Assembly (NCBI GenBank): GCA_037349105.1
Contig: JAYJMM010000117.1
Span: 806,001 to 870,000, forward strand
Origin: Limnomonas spitsbergensis
Taxonomy: Eukaryota; Chlorophyta; Chlorophyceae; Chlamydomonadales
Length of the DNA stretch: 64,000 nucleotides
Reading direction: 5' to 3'
Position 1 is the stretch's first letter. Every line of letters begins with the position of its first letter. Below are positions 24,860 through 36,700 of this stretch, piece by piece. The notes under the pieces were generated by a model. The model was not told where the DNA came from. It did no database searches and saw only the letters and a list, made by a program, of their open reading frames with translations. Both the position numbers and the translations under genes were made by a program.

Positions 24860-25450
24860 GTGATCATGTGAAACTAAATGCATGAAGACCTTCGTCGGTA
24901 GGCAACGGAACTGCAGAAAATCAGGTTAGTTTTGCTCATTTCCTTCCTTCAGCATAATCCAAGTCTCTGACAGCTTCTGCACCCTCAGCATGGGTATGAG
25001 GCATATGCAATCTCGCACGCCACCATTATGGTTAGCATCAGGGGCTGGCTTTGCTGCTACGTGTTGGGATGGAGTGCAACTACGGTACTCTGATAAGGTC
25101 AGGTCGAAACAGATGCATGGCTCAAGCGCCTGAATGAGGACATGGATTCACGAGGTCTTCATCGGCAAGTAGGGCTGATATATCAGGTTCTCTGACATAC
25201 ATGAAAATCTCGCGGCTAGAGCATGTACTGGCCCGTCCAGGACCTGATTCACGCGTGATTGGATTTCGGATTCAGGTCAGCCTATGGGTAGATACAGACC
25301 CCTGGTGGCGCTCTCTAGAGCTGACCGTCCCATACCAAGTCTCTCTCCACTGAGTGTAGGAGCATGCTGAGGCATTAGCGACGACTACATTAGTGACAAT
25401 TCGCTGAATCTACCGGTTTGCCACATCATACCGTATGTGCACGCCCTAGT
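24860..25450. other. Upstream region of the CCM1-like gene
   Basis: This stretch should hold the promoter, 5' leader and first exon or exons of the plus-strand regulator. Several ATG codons occur, but I could not choose a start or a first exon whose phase and frame are certain. Confidence 0.4.
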
Positions 25451-25457
25451 GTTGCCC

Positions 25458-28400
25458 TGTGAGGTCAGGGCTTTGGCAGGCTTTATCCAGGGTCCGGCAT
25501 CAAAAGTAGTCCCTGAGCATAGCCATTACAGCGGCTGCGAAATCAGAAACTTAAAAGCGCCCACAATTATGCAGTCTTAAGCCTCTGCATATCAATGTTG
25601 CAGAAGGAGCTTGGCAACGTGGCCGAGTTAGGATCGACAACCGCCCCTAGCCAAGCGGAGATTGAGACGAAGTCCGAATTGGCGGATAATGATAGCGAAA
25701 GATTTTTCTGCCCTGTGAGAATGGGTTGAAAATGGGACGTCTGGCCGTGTCATGCGACCACATTTCTCACCCCTTCTCCCAGGGGTCCGGGGGTGCTCGC
25801 TAGAAATTGACTGTTTTACTATGTCTTGCAGTTTCCATCGTGCAACCGGAGCTTTGCCGAGCTTTGGAGACTGAAAGTTCACTTTAGAGGTACGGCTTGT
25901 CATTCCCGAGAATTCCTATTTTTATTCCCAATCTCTGAAGCGACTGCTGATTTCTCTCTCTTTCTTGGCACGCAGCACCCCCAGGTATGCAGGGTTCCCT
26001 GCTCTTCCGCCCAGGTGGTGGTCGTTATCGATCGACGTGGACAGGATTGATCTGCTGCACAATTCAGCTATTGATCTTGAACTAAGAAGGTCTTCATGGT
26101 TGCTTTATTGAACTAGCAGCCTTTACCGAGGGATGAGGGGTTACCTGTTCAAAATATGAAGCGTATGATGCTTGTCCCTGGGTTGATAACACATCAGCAC
26201 TGACGTCGGGAAGCGCCTTGGGAACAAACGCTGCTCAGCCGATATTTTCGTTCGTGAGATCTTCATACCGACGTCCGAATTGTTGTGGGTGCTGACGTCC
26301 GGCTATCTTTTGTTGGGATAGCAACGATTGCACGAGGCTGCTCTACTATTTCAGCGTAAATAGCCATGGCCATTTTGCCATGTCTTGGCTAGTATCCCCG
26401 GGACTGGGCGAACATGTGAAAGGCCCCCCAGTTGGCATATTGCATGTGGAGATTCCGGTAAATGGAATTCTTTGGATGTGGCCTACAGTGGCTGTCTCCT
26501 GGGTGCACATGACCCAGCGCTATATTCCATGCAGACCGCATGGGACTTTCCAGTTCTGAACCATGTGCGTGGGGCCATCTTCTCATCCTCCCTACACAGA
26601 CGTTCGCGGTTCTGGAAGAGAGAGAGGGCATGGAACAGAACTTGCGTTCTGTCCAAGGTATGTTGAATGTTTAGCTCCTGCACGAGTGCCAATTCATGAG
26701 CCAGTCTTGAAGACCGAGTGGCCCTGACGAGTGTGTGTTGTTCACTCCAGGTGTGACAAGGCTTTGAAACCAGGGAAACATCACGTAGGCTGTATCGCTG
26801 GGAAGAGCTTGTCCAAGCCTACCTCAAAACGGAGGAAGAAGGTGCGCGGACACCGCGAAGCTATGCATGTCCCCATCTGCGCCTCATTATTTCAGGGACT
26901 TTACCCTGGCCCCAGTCTTGTTTATATTTGGGGCTTCCGTCTGTCCAGGAGGTAGATCTGCCAGCTTTAAAAAGTGAGCCTTGCTCTTCTCAGGGAAAGA
27001 AGGAAGGCTGGGAGGGAGCGAACAAGGACTAGGAGGAGGGAGAAAGGCTGGGAGGGAGCAAACAAAGAATAGGAGGGAGAAAATAAAAGTCGGGGGCCGG
27101 GAGAGAAGACAGGTTGGAGGAGGGAGAGAACGAAGGGTGGGAGGAGGGGGAGAAGAAAGGTTGGGGGGAGGGAGAGACGAAAGGTTGGGAGGAGGGAGAG
27201 AAAAAAGGTTGAGGGGTGGGAGCGATCAAAGGCTGGGAGGAGGGAGAGACGAAAGGTTGGGAGGAGGGAGAGAAGGAAGGTTGGGAGGAGGGGGAGGAGA
27301 GGGGTTGGGAGGAGGGCGAGCCTTATGGTTGCCCCCTCCTCTTCCTACCTCACAATGTTCCGCCCCTGAGAGAGCCCCGGGACAGCTCCCTGCCCCACCC
27401 TGCCCCGTCTAGCCGCCCCTTTGTCAGCCCCATGGTTGCCCAGTTGTCCTCCACCCCGGCCTGCCTCGCTCCTTTGACAACGACCCCCCTTGCTACCCCA
27501 TTCCCAGGGTGATACCTCCAAGGATGATGAGCAGCCTGTGGAGGAGGTCACAGGGATCCAACAGGGAGGCATGGTAGCATTTCAGGGGCAGCAGCAGCAG
27601 ATGCAGATGGCAGGCAGCTCCAAAGGAACTGGCTGGTCGGGGCTGGACCCGCACCACACTCCAGGTTTTCCCAACTGCATGCCCTTTCAACAGTAAGACT
27701 AATCATGAAATAGGGGGCTGCACAGTTCTTGTACAATGCTCGCTTAATTTATGAGCTACTGCTCTTGCAGGACACTCGTTTAATGTGCGGGCTGCTGCTG
27801 TCGCATGGCACTGGCCCAATGCATGGGCGGTCACTGCATCTTGAAGCTCACCTAACGCATGGGCTGCAGCTCTCTCAGGAGTTTCGCATCATGCATGGGC
27901 TGCAGCCTTTTGACGGCACTCGCTATATACACGAGCTACTGCCCGCGCCCGATGCTGGCTTATGGGCTGCTGCTCCTGCACAGCTCTCACATAATGCATG
28001 GGCTGCTGTTTTCACAGGGCACTCCCCTTACGCATGGGCTGATGTTCTCTCAGAATGCTCGCCCAACGCATGGGTTGCTGCTCTCGCACGACACTTGCTT
28101 TTTGTAAAGGCTGCTGCCCTTGCATGGCACTTCCCCTGCGCATGGGCTGCTGCTCTCGCATGTCACTTACTTAATACATGGGCTGCTGCTCTTGCACAAT
28201 GCTCTCTTTATGCATGGACTGCTGCTCTCCCATCAGTCGCATCTCACTCGCTTTATGCAAGGGCTGCTGCTCTCGTTCAATCCTCTCTTCATGCATGGAC
28301 TGCTGACCCCGCATGTCGCTCGCATCATGCATGGGCTGCAGTTCTCACAGGATGCCCGCGTTATGCATGGATTGTTGCCCCGGCATGTTGCTCATGCAAT

Positions 28401-30080
28401 GTATGGGCTACAGCTCTCACACGATACCTGCGTTTATGCATGGACTGCTGCCCCTGCATGTCGTTCGCATCATGCATGGGCTACAGCTCTCACAGGCTGC
28501 TCGCGTTATGCATGGATTGTTGCCCCGGCATGTTGCTCATGCAATGCATGGGCTGCTGCTCCTACCCGATGCTTGTGTTATGCATGGCCTGCTGCTCCTA
28601 CCCGATGCTTGTGTTATGCATGGGCTGCTGCTCCTACCCGATGCTTGTGTTATGCATGGGCTGCTGCTCCCACCCGATGCTTGTGTTATGCATGGACTGC
28701 TGCCCCCCACATGTCACTCTCAGAATGCATGGGCTGCTGCTCTCACTCGATGCTCGCGTTCTGCATGGACTGATGCCCCGCACTCTGCTTGCTTCAAGCA
28801 TTGGCATCTGCTCTTGTGTTGAACTCATGTCATGCATGGTCCACCTCTCAAGTGTGGCCAGGTGTTTGATGAGGGACATGAGGCCCAGTGGTCCCCATGG
28901 CCTGTGTCATTGTATCACTGACGCCTCTTGCCTTTCCATCAGATACTGTTTGGACACTTCCTTCTGATATCTTGTAACTTCTTTTTGCAGGATGCCGTGG
29001 CATGACGCATCATATGTGCCAGCGCAGCACTCGCATCTTACCATGCCGGTGCAGCACCCGCATGTGAGCCTTCAGGTGCCGCACCCGCATCTGAGTCTTC
29101 AAATACAGCACCCGCATGTCAGCCTTCCTGTGCAGCATCCGCAGCTAAGCTTACTAGGGCTCCAGGCCCATGCAAGCTTGCAAGTGCAGCATCCACAGAT
29201 GATGGCAATGGGGCACTACCAGCACGCGAACTTCATGGGGCAGCACACGCAGCAGCACCTGCAGCCCTCTGCCGCTTTCCAGATGGTCCCAGCCTGCCTG
29301 CCGCCAGCGGCGGTGCCCGCGCCCGTTTTGCCGATGGAGCAGCCTGGGCCCTCTGCGCCGCTCGCCGACCTCAGCAGAGTCTTCGACGACGATGACTTTG
29401 CGGCGCCGTCGCCGCCGCCGCTGCCTGAGGATTTTTCGGTCCCGGCGCCGGACGCAGTCTCGTCGTCAGGCAACCACGCTGCCGGCATGCTGTTCAACTT
29501 CGGGCAGTTCTCTCGCTGCATGCCGCGTTGCCAGCCGGCGCTGGCCGGCTCCAACCAGCTTGTCAAGGACCTTACGCAGGAGGCCTTGGATCTTGCCGAG
29601 TCTAACGTGGTGTACGAGACACACGATGATGGAGACCTGATGCAGCTTCTGTTTGGCGTCGCGGACGAGATGCCCACCATGGCTACGATCCATCTGCACA
29701 AGTATGTGTCTGGAACGCACGATGCGGAGGACGAGGCAGTCGGGTCATCTGAGGCAACCCCGCTGTCGTCAACGCAGGCGGCAATGCTGGGTGGCGCGTC
29801 TTTGTCAGGGGCGGCAGGGCACAGCCACAATATGGGGCAGCAGCAGCAGAATCACCAGCAGCAGCAGGAGCAACAGCAGGAGGAGCTGTGTAGCAGGGAG
29901 GCGTGGCAGCAACAGCAGCAGCAGGCAGCACCGACGGGTCACGACCAGGCTCCTAACGGCGGCGGCAGTATCGAAAACTATATAAAGCAAGAAGAGTCCC
30001 AGTGGCTGACGCCCGACTTCAGCGCATTAGCTGCAGCAATGGGTCACGACGCGGCACTCTCCTTTGTGAGTGGCGGATAG
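25458..30080 (+). CDS. CCM1: CCM1/CIA5-like zinc-binding regulator of the CO2-concentrating mechanism (5' end not resolved)
   Basis: Exons read are ...-25463, 25832-25889, 25976-25984, 26600-26657, 26751-26841, 27508-27692 and 28991-30080, all phase-consistent; the stop is at 30080. The spliced N-terminal part gives two zinc sites: C-E-FPSC then RSFAELWRLKVH, and FCPRC then DKALKPGKHHVGC, joined by APPDVRGSGRERGHGTEL. The ligand spacing C-X4-C-X12-H-X22-C-X2-C-X9-H-X2-C equals that of Chlamydomonas CCM1/CIA5 (C36, C41, H54, C77, C80, H90, C93 as I recall; the cia5 mutant changes H54). A KRRKK stretch ends exon 5 and may be a nuclear signal. The last exon has a His/Pro/Gln repeat region, an acidic stretch, Gln-rich runs and a YIKQEE sequence resembling a sumoylation site. 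CCM1 controls low-CO2-induced genes. About 500 residues are recovered, against roughly 700 in Chlamydomonas. The exon ending at 25463 is the least certain. Confidence 0.82.
25976..25984 (+). CDS. CCM1: 9-nt microexon of the CCM1-like gene (Ala-Pro-Pro)
   Basis: The sequence is TTGGCACGCAG, then CACCCCCAG, then GTATGC. The nine bases take the single G left by the exon ending at 25889 and leave a G for the AC at 26600. Across the two junctions this encodes A-P-P and then D. Inclusion restores the 22-residue spacing between the zinc-binding His and Cys. Skipping it keeps the frame but shortens the spacing to 19. Confidence 0.85.
26985..27325. repeat. Purine-rich minisatellite in a CCM1-like gene intron
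   Basis: Units of about 26 bp combine GGTTGGGAGGAGGGAGAGA with CGAAA or AGGAA. The run is nearly all purine on the plus strand and lies within the intron between the exons ending at 26841 and starting at 27508. Confidence 0.9.
27765..28840. repeat. 36-bp minisatellite in the last intron of the CCM1-like gene
   Basis: About thirty units with core GCATGGGCTGCTGCTC followed by a variable TCGCATG or CTACCCGATGCTTGTG part. The clearest tandem copies of 36 bp are at 28550-28690. The unit is a multiple of three and poor in stops, so three overlapping frames of 169-412 codons are open through it. The GTAAGA donor at 27693 and the TTTTTGCAG acceptor at 28990 remove all of it. Confidence 0.9.
29044..29200 (+). 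repeat. CCM1: Coding repeat of about 30 bp in the last exon of the CCM1-like gene
   Basis: Five or six copies of a unit of about 30 bp encode variants of VQHPHVSLQ (also VPHPHLSLQ, IQHPHVSLP, VQHPQLSLL). It is a diverged in-frame minisatellite making a His/Pro/Gln-rich segment. Confidence 0.85.
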
Positions 30081-33000
30081 TGCTGGACTGGAGCGTGGCC
30101 GGGCTGGAAAGCTTTGTCAGGGGGGAGAGGTTTGTGCCAGAAACTCCTTACAAGAGGCAGCGGGGGACTCGTGCAAACTTAACAACACCCCCGGGGAAGT
30201 CTATTATTTTTTATTACCTCGGAGTCCCTCCGGTATTTTTGTGTTGTTGTTGAAAGACTTCCAATTTGTTTGCGGAGGGATGGCCGTTGCGATGGAGGAA
30301 GGACAGCCCTTGAAAACGATGGCAGGGAGGCGCCACCCCTCGCCAGCCGAAGCTGCCGGGTGCAGCGCTGTACAAAAGGAGGTACCGTGTGTGCTCCTCT
30401 GGCACCTCTTGTCTTTGGACACTTTCGGCCGGGCCACGGCCCGCCTGTCTAGGCGGTGCTGGATTTGAAATCTGTTTATTATTTTCTGTGTGCAACACTG
30501 TCCCTTTTATGCTCCATGAGGCATTGTAGAACAGGGACGCTTGCAGATTCAGCAAATTTTGACAGCAGCTTGAGAGAGATCCGGCCGTGGGTGCTTCCGG
30601 ACCATGCGCATGTGGTCATTCCGTGCACTCGAGGGTGGCTGGCAACAGAAAGGACCCAGCTCCCCAGGGGCGGGAGGAACTGCAGCATGTCCTCCTTGCG
30701 GCCTGCAGGCTGGTGTCCTGGATCATCCTACACCTGTTTATATGTACAGGGGTGTATTTCATGAGACCCGGACTGCCTTCCCGAGGAAACGCTGACGTGG
30801 TTCATTTTGGAGATGCGGTCCCGCATTACTTGTTGCCTGGAGTGGTATTTTGATGGTGTAGAGGTGGCTTTTATGTCTTCGCACATCAAGCTAGAGAGGG
30901 CTCTGTACAGGGCCGACAAGTTTTTCCGTGTTTTTTTAGCTCTGGCTCCCGCTTCCGGTATTGTTTATTCCAAGCAGTAGCAATTGACAGCTTTGCACGA
31001 AAAGTGCTGTGCACCCCCTAAGCATTTTCATGCTGCGGAGCCAGGTGCTTCCTAGACGACGGCTCGCCAGCTTCTTTCACGGGGCTTAGGGAATGCTTAG
31101 GGGGGGAAACTCTGACAGTAACTTTCATTTCCCCCCTGCATGGATTTTGATCTAGTGTTGAGGTGATACAGTCGCGGAGGGTTTGGATCAGTGGGACTGG
31201 TCATTTACCCTCCTCCTGGTATGGATGCCTACCCATCAACTGCCGTATTTCATTGTGCTGCCTGGGGCAGGACACATGGCACTTTTCATGGTGCTGACTA
31301 AATCTAATAGGGCGAGGAGGAATCTAATTTATTGCACTGGTACTGATAGTTCTGACTGAGAGGGGATGAATGCCTAGCTCTCTAGGAACCATGGACCTTG
31401 AGTTCTGGAAGCTCTAGTCACACAGTTGCACAGTAGACAGAAATAAATCGGAGGAGGAGGATTATGAGTGTTGAGGAAGAGGAAGCGGTGAATAAATTGC
31501 ACGTCGTGTGTGTCGTGATTAGAACCACGATGTCAAACAGTTTCCTGATGGTCCAGGACAGGGTTCCCTTCCTCCTTGTCATATTGAACGCCCCAGAAAA
31601 GCTCTATTAGGCACCTCAAACATATGCTGATTTATTTTGCAAACTTTGAGAAGCGTCGGCATCTTAACATGAGATGTTTTGGGTTGGTTGAAGTGCGATG
31701 AATGTAGCGAGTTTTGCCGCCCAATAGCGTCCATGATGAGACAAAACATACGTCTCGGCATTGGGGACTTGACAGCTTTGTGGGGATAAAACAAAAGTGG
31801 CGTCACCTCCAAGACTATTGAGTTGAAACATGATCCGGAGTCGGAAGCTCATGGAACTGGTTAGGAGCATCGACAGCACTGGTAGCATGTGTTACGGTCC
31901 AGCAGAGCATCATTTGATGCACGGGACATGTTCCCGTAAATCGGTACAGGCACTAAATAATCTAGGACTAGTGAATCCCTTGGGCAAGCAACTGACACAC
32001 AGCCACAAGATAGTGGTGTGGGAACGATCTGTAAGTGCAGAAGATCAACCCCTGCCATAAAACGTGTAGTGGGTGAAAAAGAGTTCGATTGAGGACAGCC
32101 TAGAAAAGGAGGGGTAGACGGAGTATATGGCAGGATGTGAGGCGACTCTCTTTTCACCTTAAACTAAAAGATAAATCGAGGGGGGGCAAAAAAAAGCCAG
32201 GGACCCCCCCCAAAACGAGCACCTAAAGAGCCTACCCCACCCCCACCCCCGCCTCCAGAACCCATTGAAATTCGAATGTCTCAGTCAAAATTCAAAATTA
32301 CAGGGCATGAAAGGGGTGTTTTTTTATCAGCTCGTCAAGGCACTTCTACTGGTACATTTCAAATAGTTAGGTGATGACATGCCAACCGTCAACTAAGAAT
32401 GACTCTGCTGGTTTCGGGGTGTGTCCAATGGAGCCAAACCCTCAAGCGTGGGGGGTCATGTGGTAATGCAAACAACATTTAAGGATGTAAATGGACTAAT
32501 CTTGGCAAGGAGACACATAGGTGCCGCTGCCAGCCTCAACAGACCTACAGAAAAAATGGTACGAAGCTTGTGGGGGGAAATGTTGGATTTTTTGGGGGAC
32601 CCCCCCCCCCCAACTTTGCCCCCCATATCTCCCACCCCCCTGGACCCAAATTTTTTAAAAAACAGCTATGGAACGCTCTCGTTATGCTCTACACCAAAGG
32701 TGGATGGGGTCAATTTTTTTTTGTTTTTGCCCTCCGATAAATAACAAATTTTCTTCCAAAACGCAGAAGCAGAAACCTCAGAGCATTTAGCTTGCCCCAC
32801 GCTCCCGCTAGAAATTTACTGTCAGGTTAGAAAATAGTTCGCAAGAAAATGATTTTAAGTCAAGCTAGAAAACAGTCCGCCAGAAATGGCTATAAGTCAC
32901 ATCTTACCTGGAGCAGCATACGCTGATGTTCAAACTTTGTTGCCAAGCATCAAGGGGGGATTAATGCTATAACCTCAGTTGTACCAGAATAATATTAGGG

Positions 33001-33440
33001 TGTCTGGAGTTGTGGTCAACCTAGGATGGGGAATTTCGGCTCGATTCCCTTATGACAGTTAACTAAGCTACGTTTCCGACGAAACCATTTCCGTACAGAA
33101 ATAGGTAAAATTTACTCGGGCGCACTGATTCTAGAGAGTCGAGGCCTGAGATCGGGAATGGGACAAGATAACGATTTGTTCTTTAAGACTTTGTAAGATA
33201 TGCCAGTCGCATACACTGTGCGAGAAGTGAACTTTCCCCCGGCTCCACTTATCACTCGATCACTCATCCAGCCAGCAGGCGGTGGTCGAGGGCGGTGGTG
33301 GCAGGCGACAAACTCGAAATATAGCTTCTCACGACGGCATTGGAATACCGATCATGAATAAAACGTACCTTGCGAACTAATCACTCAGGTCAGCGTGCGA
33401 GTTGGAGCAAACCTACACAAAACCGAGGGCGGCCTGGTCG
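30081..33440. other. 3' flank and gene-free stretch
   Basis: This holds the 3' untranslated region of the CCM1-like gene and then sequence of lower GC content. Only short unsupported open frames occur. At 32420-32745 a 107-codon plus-strand frame (MSNGAKPSSVGG at its start) is interrupted in composition by a C-run at 32600 and is not recognised. No repeat array, RNA gene or transposon end could be supported. Confidence 0.5.
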
Positions 33441-33446
33441 GAGTCG

Positions 33447-33757
33447 TCAGGCAGAGGTGCCATTAGTGCGCAGGTGACACATATACAAATTAAGGTCTTC
33501 AGATCGCAAGTCGTAATCGGGATCACTGCTAGAAAGGCGAGTCGCTGCGATGAGGGCCCGGTCGGTGCAGACAGGGTCGCAGGCGATGCAGGGCTCCGCG
33601 GCATGTGCAAGCAAGCCATCAATCGAATCGAGTTTGCACACGTAATCAAAATAATAACGATCTTGACAGGAAAGATCGCTGTCACTCTGTCTAGCCGCGA
33701 CAATATAGCAACGGAAGTACGTATATTCGGATGATTCTGTTGGATCAAGTTTACGTT
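33447..33757 (-). CDS. Unrecognised open frame next to the satellite
   Basis: The minus strand stays open for about 100 codons, from just after a TAA at about 33760 to a stop at 33447. It includes EYTYFRCYIVAARQSDSD, DYVCKLDSIDGLLAHAAEPC and CIACDPVCTDRALI. The composition (balanced acidic and hydrophobic, a CXXCXXXC cluster) is more protein-like than the other frames here. There is no start codon near its beginning, so it could be a terminal exon or transposon debris. An AACAG acceptor at about 33740 is possible. Confidence 0.25.
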
Positions 33758-33761
33758 AGGC

Positions 33762-36700
33762 CCTTGATGACTGATTCTGTCATTCTGCTCTTCTGATTGA
33801 CTGAGTCTGCCTTAAGACTGATTCTGCCGTTCTGATCATTCTGCTCTTCTGATTGACTGAGGCTGCCTTAGGGCTGATTCTGCCGTTCTGGTCATTCTGC
33901 TCTTCTGATTGACTGAGGCTGCCTTAGGGCTGATTCTGCCATTCTGATCATTCTGCTCTTCTGATTGACTGAGGCTGCCATATGGCTGATTCTGCCGTTC
34001 TGGTCATTCTGCTCTTCTGATTGACTGAAGCTGCCTTAGGGCTGATTCTGCCGTTCTGGTGATTCTGCTCTTCTGATTGACTGAGTCTGCCCTAGGGCTG
34101 ATTCTGCCATTCTGTTCATTCTGCTCTTCTGATTGACTGAGGCTGCCTTAGGGCTGATTCTGCCATTCTGGTCATTCTGCTCTTCTGATTGACTGACGCT
34201 GCCTTATGGCTGATTCTGCCGTTCTGGTCATTCTTCTCTTCTGATTGACTGAGGCTGCCTTAGGACTGATTCTGCCATTCTGGTCATTCTGCTCTTCTGA
34301 TTGACTGAGGCTGCCTTATGGCTGATTCTGCCGTTCTGGTCATTCTGCTCTTCTAATTGACTGAGGCTGCCTTAGGGCTGATTCTGCCAATCTGGTCATT
34401 CTGCTCTTCTGATTGACTGAGGCTGCCTTATGGCTGATTCTGCCGTTCTGGTCATTCTGCTCTTCTGATTGACTGAGGCTGCCTTAGGGCTGATTCTGCC
34501 AATCTGGTCATTCTGCTCTTCTGATTGACTGAGGCTGCCTTATGGCTGATTCTGCCAATCTGGTCATTCTGCTCTTCTGATTGACTGAGTCTGCCTTAGG
34601 GCTGATTCTGCCGTTCTGGTCATTCTTCTCTTCTGATTGACTGAGTCTGCCTTAATACTGATTCTGCTGTTCTGATCATTCTTCTCTTCTGAATGACTGA
34701 GTCTGCCTTAGGGCTGATTCTGCCGTTCTGGTCATTCTGCTCTTCTGATTGACTGAGGCTGCCTTAGGGCTGATTCTGCCATTCTGGTCATTCTGCTCTT
34801 CTGATTGACTGAGGCTGCCTTATGGCTGATTCTGCCGTTCTGGTCATTCTGCTCTTCTGATTGACTGAGGCTGCCTTATGGCTGATTCCGCCATTCTGGT
34901 CATTCTGCTCTTCTGATTGACTGAGGCTGCCTTAGGGCTGATTCTGCCGTTCTGGTCATCCTGCTCTTCTGATTAACCGAATCTGCCTTAGGGCTGATTC
35001 TGCCGTTCTGGTCAATGTGCTCTTCTGATTGACTGAGTCTGCCTTAGGGCTGATTCTGCCGTTCTGGTCATTCTGCTCTTCTGATTGACTGAGGCTGCCT
35101 AAGGACTGATTCTGCCGTTCTGGTCATTCCGCTCTTCTGATTGACTGAAGCTGCCTTAGGGCTGATTCTGCCGTTCTGGTCATTCCGCTCTTCTGATTGA
35201 CTGAAGCTGCCTTAGGGCTGATTCTCACGTTCTGGTGATTCTGCTCTTCTGATTGACTGAGTCTGCCTTAGGGCTGATTCTGCCATTCTGTTCATTCTGC
35301 TCTTCTGATTGACTGAGGCTGTCTTAGGGCTGATTCTGCCGTTCTGGTCATTCTGCTCTTCTGATTGCCAATCAGCCGGACTGCCAATCAGCCGGACTGC
35401 CAATCAGTCGGACTGATGCTGCCTTAGGGCTGATTCTGCCATTCTGGTCATTCTGCCCTCCTGATTGACTGAGTCTGCCATATGGCTGATTCTGCCGTTC
35501 TGGTCATTCTGCTCTTCTGATTGCCTGAAGCTGCCTTAGGGCTGATTCTGCCGTTCTGGTGATTCTGCTCTTCTGATTGACTGAGTCTGCCCTAGGGCTG
35601 ATTCTGCCATTCTGTTCATTCTGCTCTTCTGATTGACTGAGGCTGCCTTAGGGCTGATTCTGCCATTCTGGTCATTCTGCTCTTCTGATTGACTGACGCT
35701 GCCTTATGGCTGATTCTGCCGTTCTGGTCATTCTTCTCTTCTGATTGACTGAGGCTGCCTTAGGACTGATTCTGCCATTCTGGTCATTCTGCTCTTCTGA
35801 TTGACTGAGGCTGCCTTATGTCTGATTCTGCCGTTCTGGTCATTCTGCTCTTCTGATTGACTGAGGCTGCCTTAGGGCTGATTCTGTCAATCTGGTCATT
35901 CTGTGCTGCCTTAGGGCTGATTCTGACGTTCTGGTTATTATTCTCTTCTGATTGACTGAGGCTGCCTTAGGGCTGATTTTGCCATTCTGGTCATTCTGCT
36001 CTTCTGATTGACTGAGTCTGCCTTAAGACTGATTCTGCCGTTCTGATCATTCTGCTCTTCTGATTGACTGAGGCTGCCTTAGGGCTGATTCTGTAGTTCT
36101 GGTCATTCTGCTCTTCTGATTGACTGAGGCTGCCTTATGGCTGATTCTGCCATTCTGGTCATTCTGCCCTCCTGATTGACTGAGGCTGCCATATGGCTGA
36201 TTCTGCCGTTCTGGTCATTCTGCTCTTCTGATTGCCTGAAGCTGCCTTAGGGCTGATTCTGCCGTTCTGGTGATTCTGCTCTTCTGATTGACTGAGTCTG
36301 CCCTAGGGCTGATTCTGCCATTCTGTTCATTCTGCTCTTCTGATTGACTGAGGCTGCCTTAGGGCTGATTCTGCCATTCTGGTCATTCTGCTCTTCTGAT
36401 TGACTGACGCTGCCTTATGGCTGATTCTGCCGTTCTGGTCATTCTTCTCTTCTGATTGACTGAGGCTGCCTTCGGACTGATTCTGCCATTCTGGTCATTC
36501 TGCTCTTCTGATTGACTGAGGCTGCCTTATGTCTGATTCTGCCGTTCTGGTCATTCTGCTCTTCTGATTGACTGTGTCTGCCTTAGGGCTGATTCTGCCG
36601 TTCTGGTCATTCCGCTCTTCTGATTGACTGAGGCTGCCTTATGGCTGATTCTGCCGTTCTGGTCATTCTGCTCTTCTAATTGACTGAGGCTGCCTTAGGG

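Noticed and set aside
26417..26430. GCCCCCCAG at 26420 as the source of the Pro-Pro residues in the CCM1-like protein
   Set aside because: It is followed by TTGG, not GT, and the phase gives Gly at the first position. The 9-nt exon at 25976-25984 has both proper splice borders and the right residues.
27729..28967. 412-codon plus-strand open frame and two overlapping ones
   Set aside because: A 36-bp minisatellite inside the last intron of the CCM1-like gene. Good donor and acceptor sites with matching phases remove it.
32421..32744. 107-codon plus-strand open frame
   Set aside because: No start context, splice signals or recognisable motif, and it crosses a homopolymer C-run. Kept only as a remark in the gene-free stretch.
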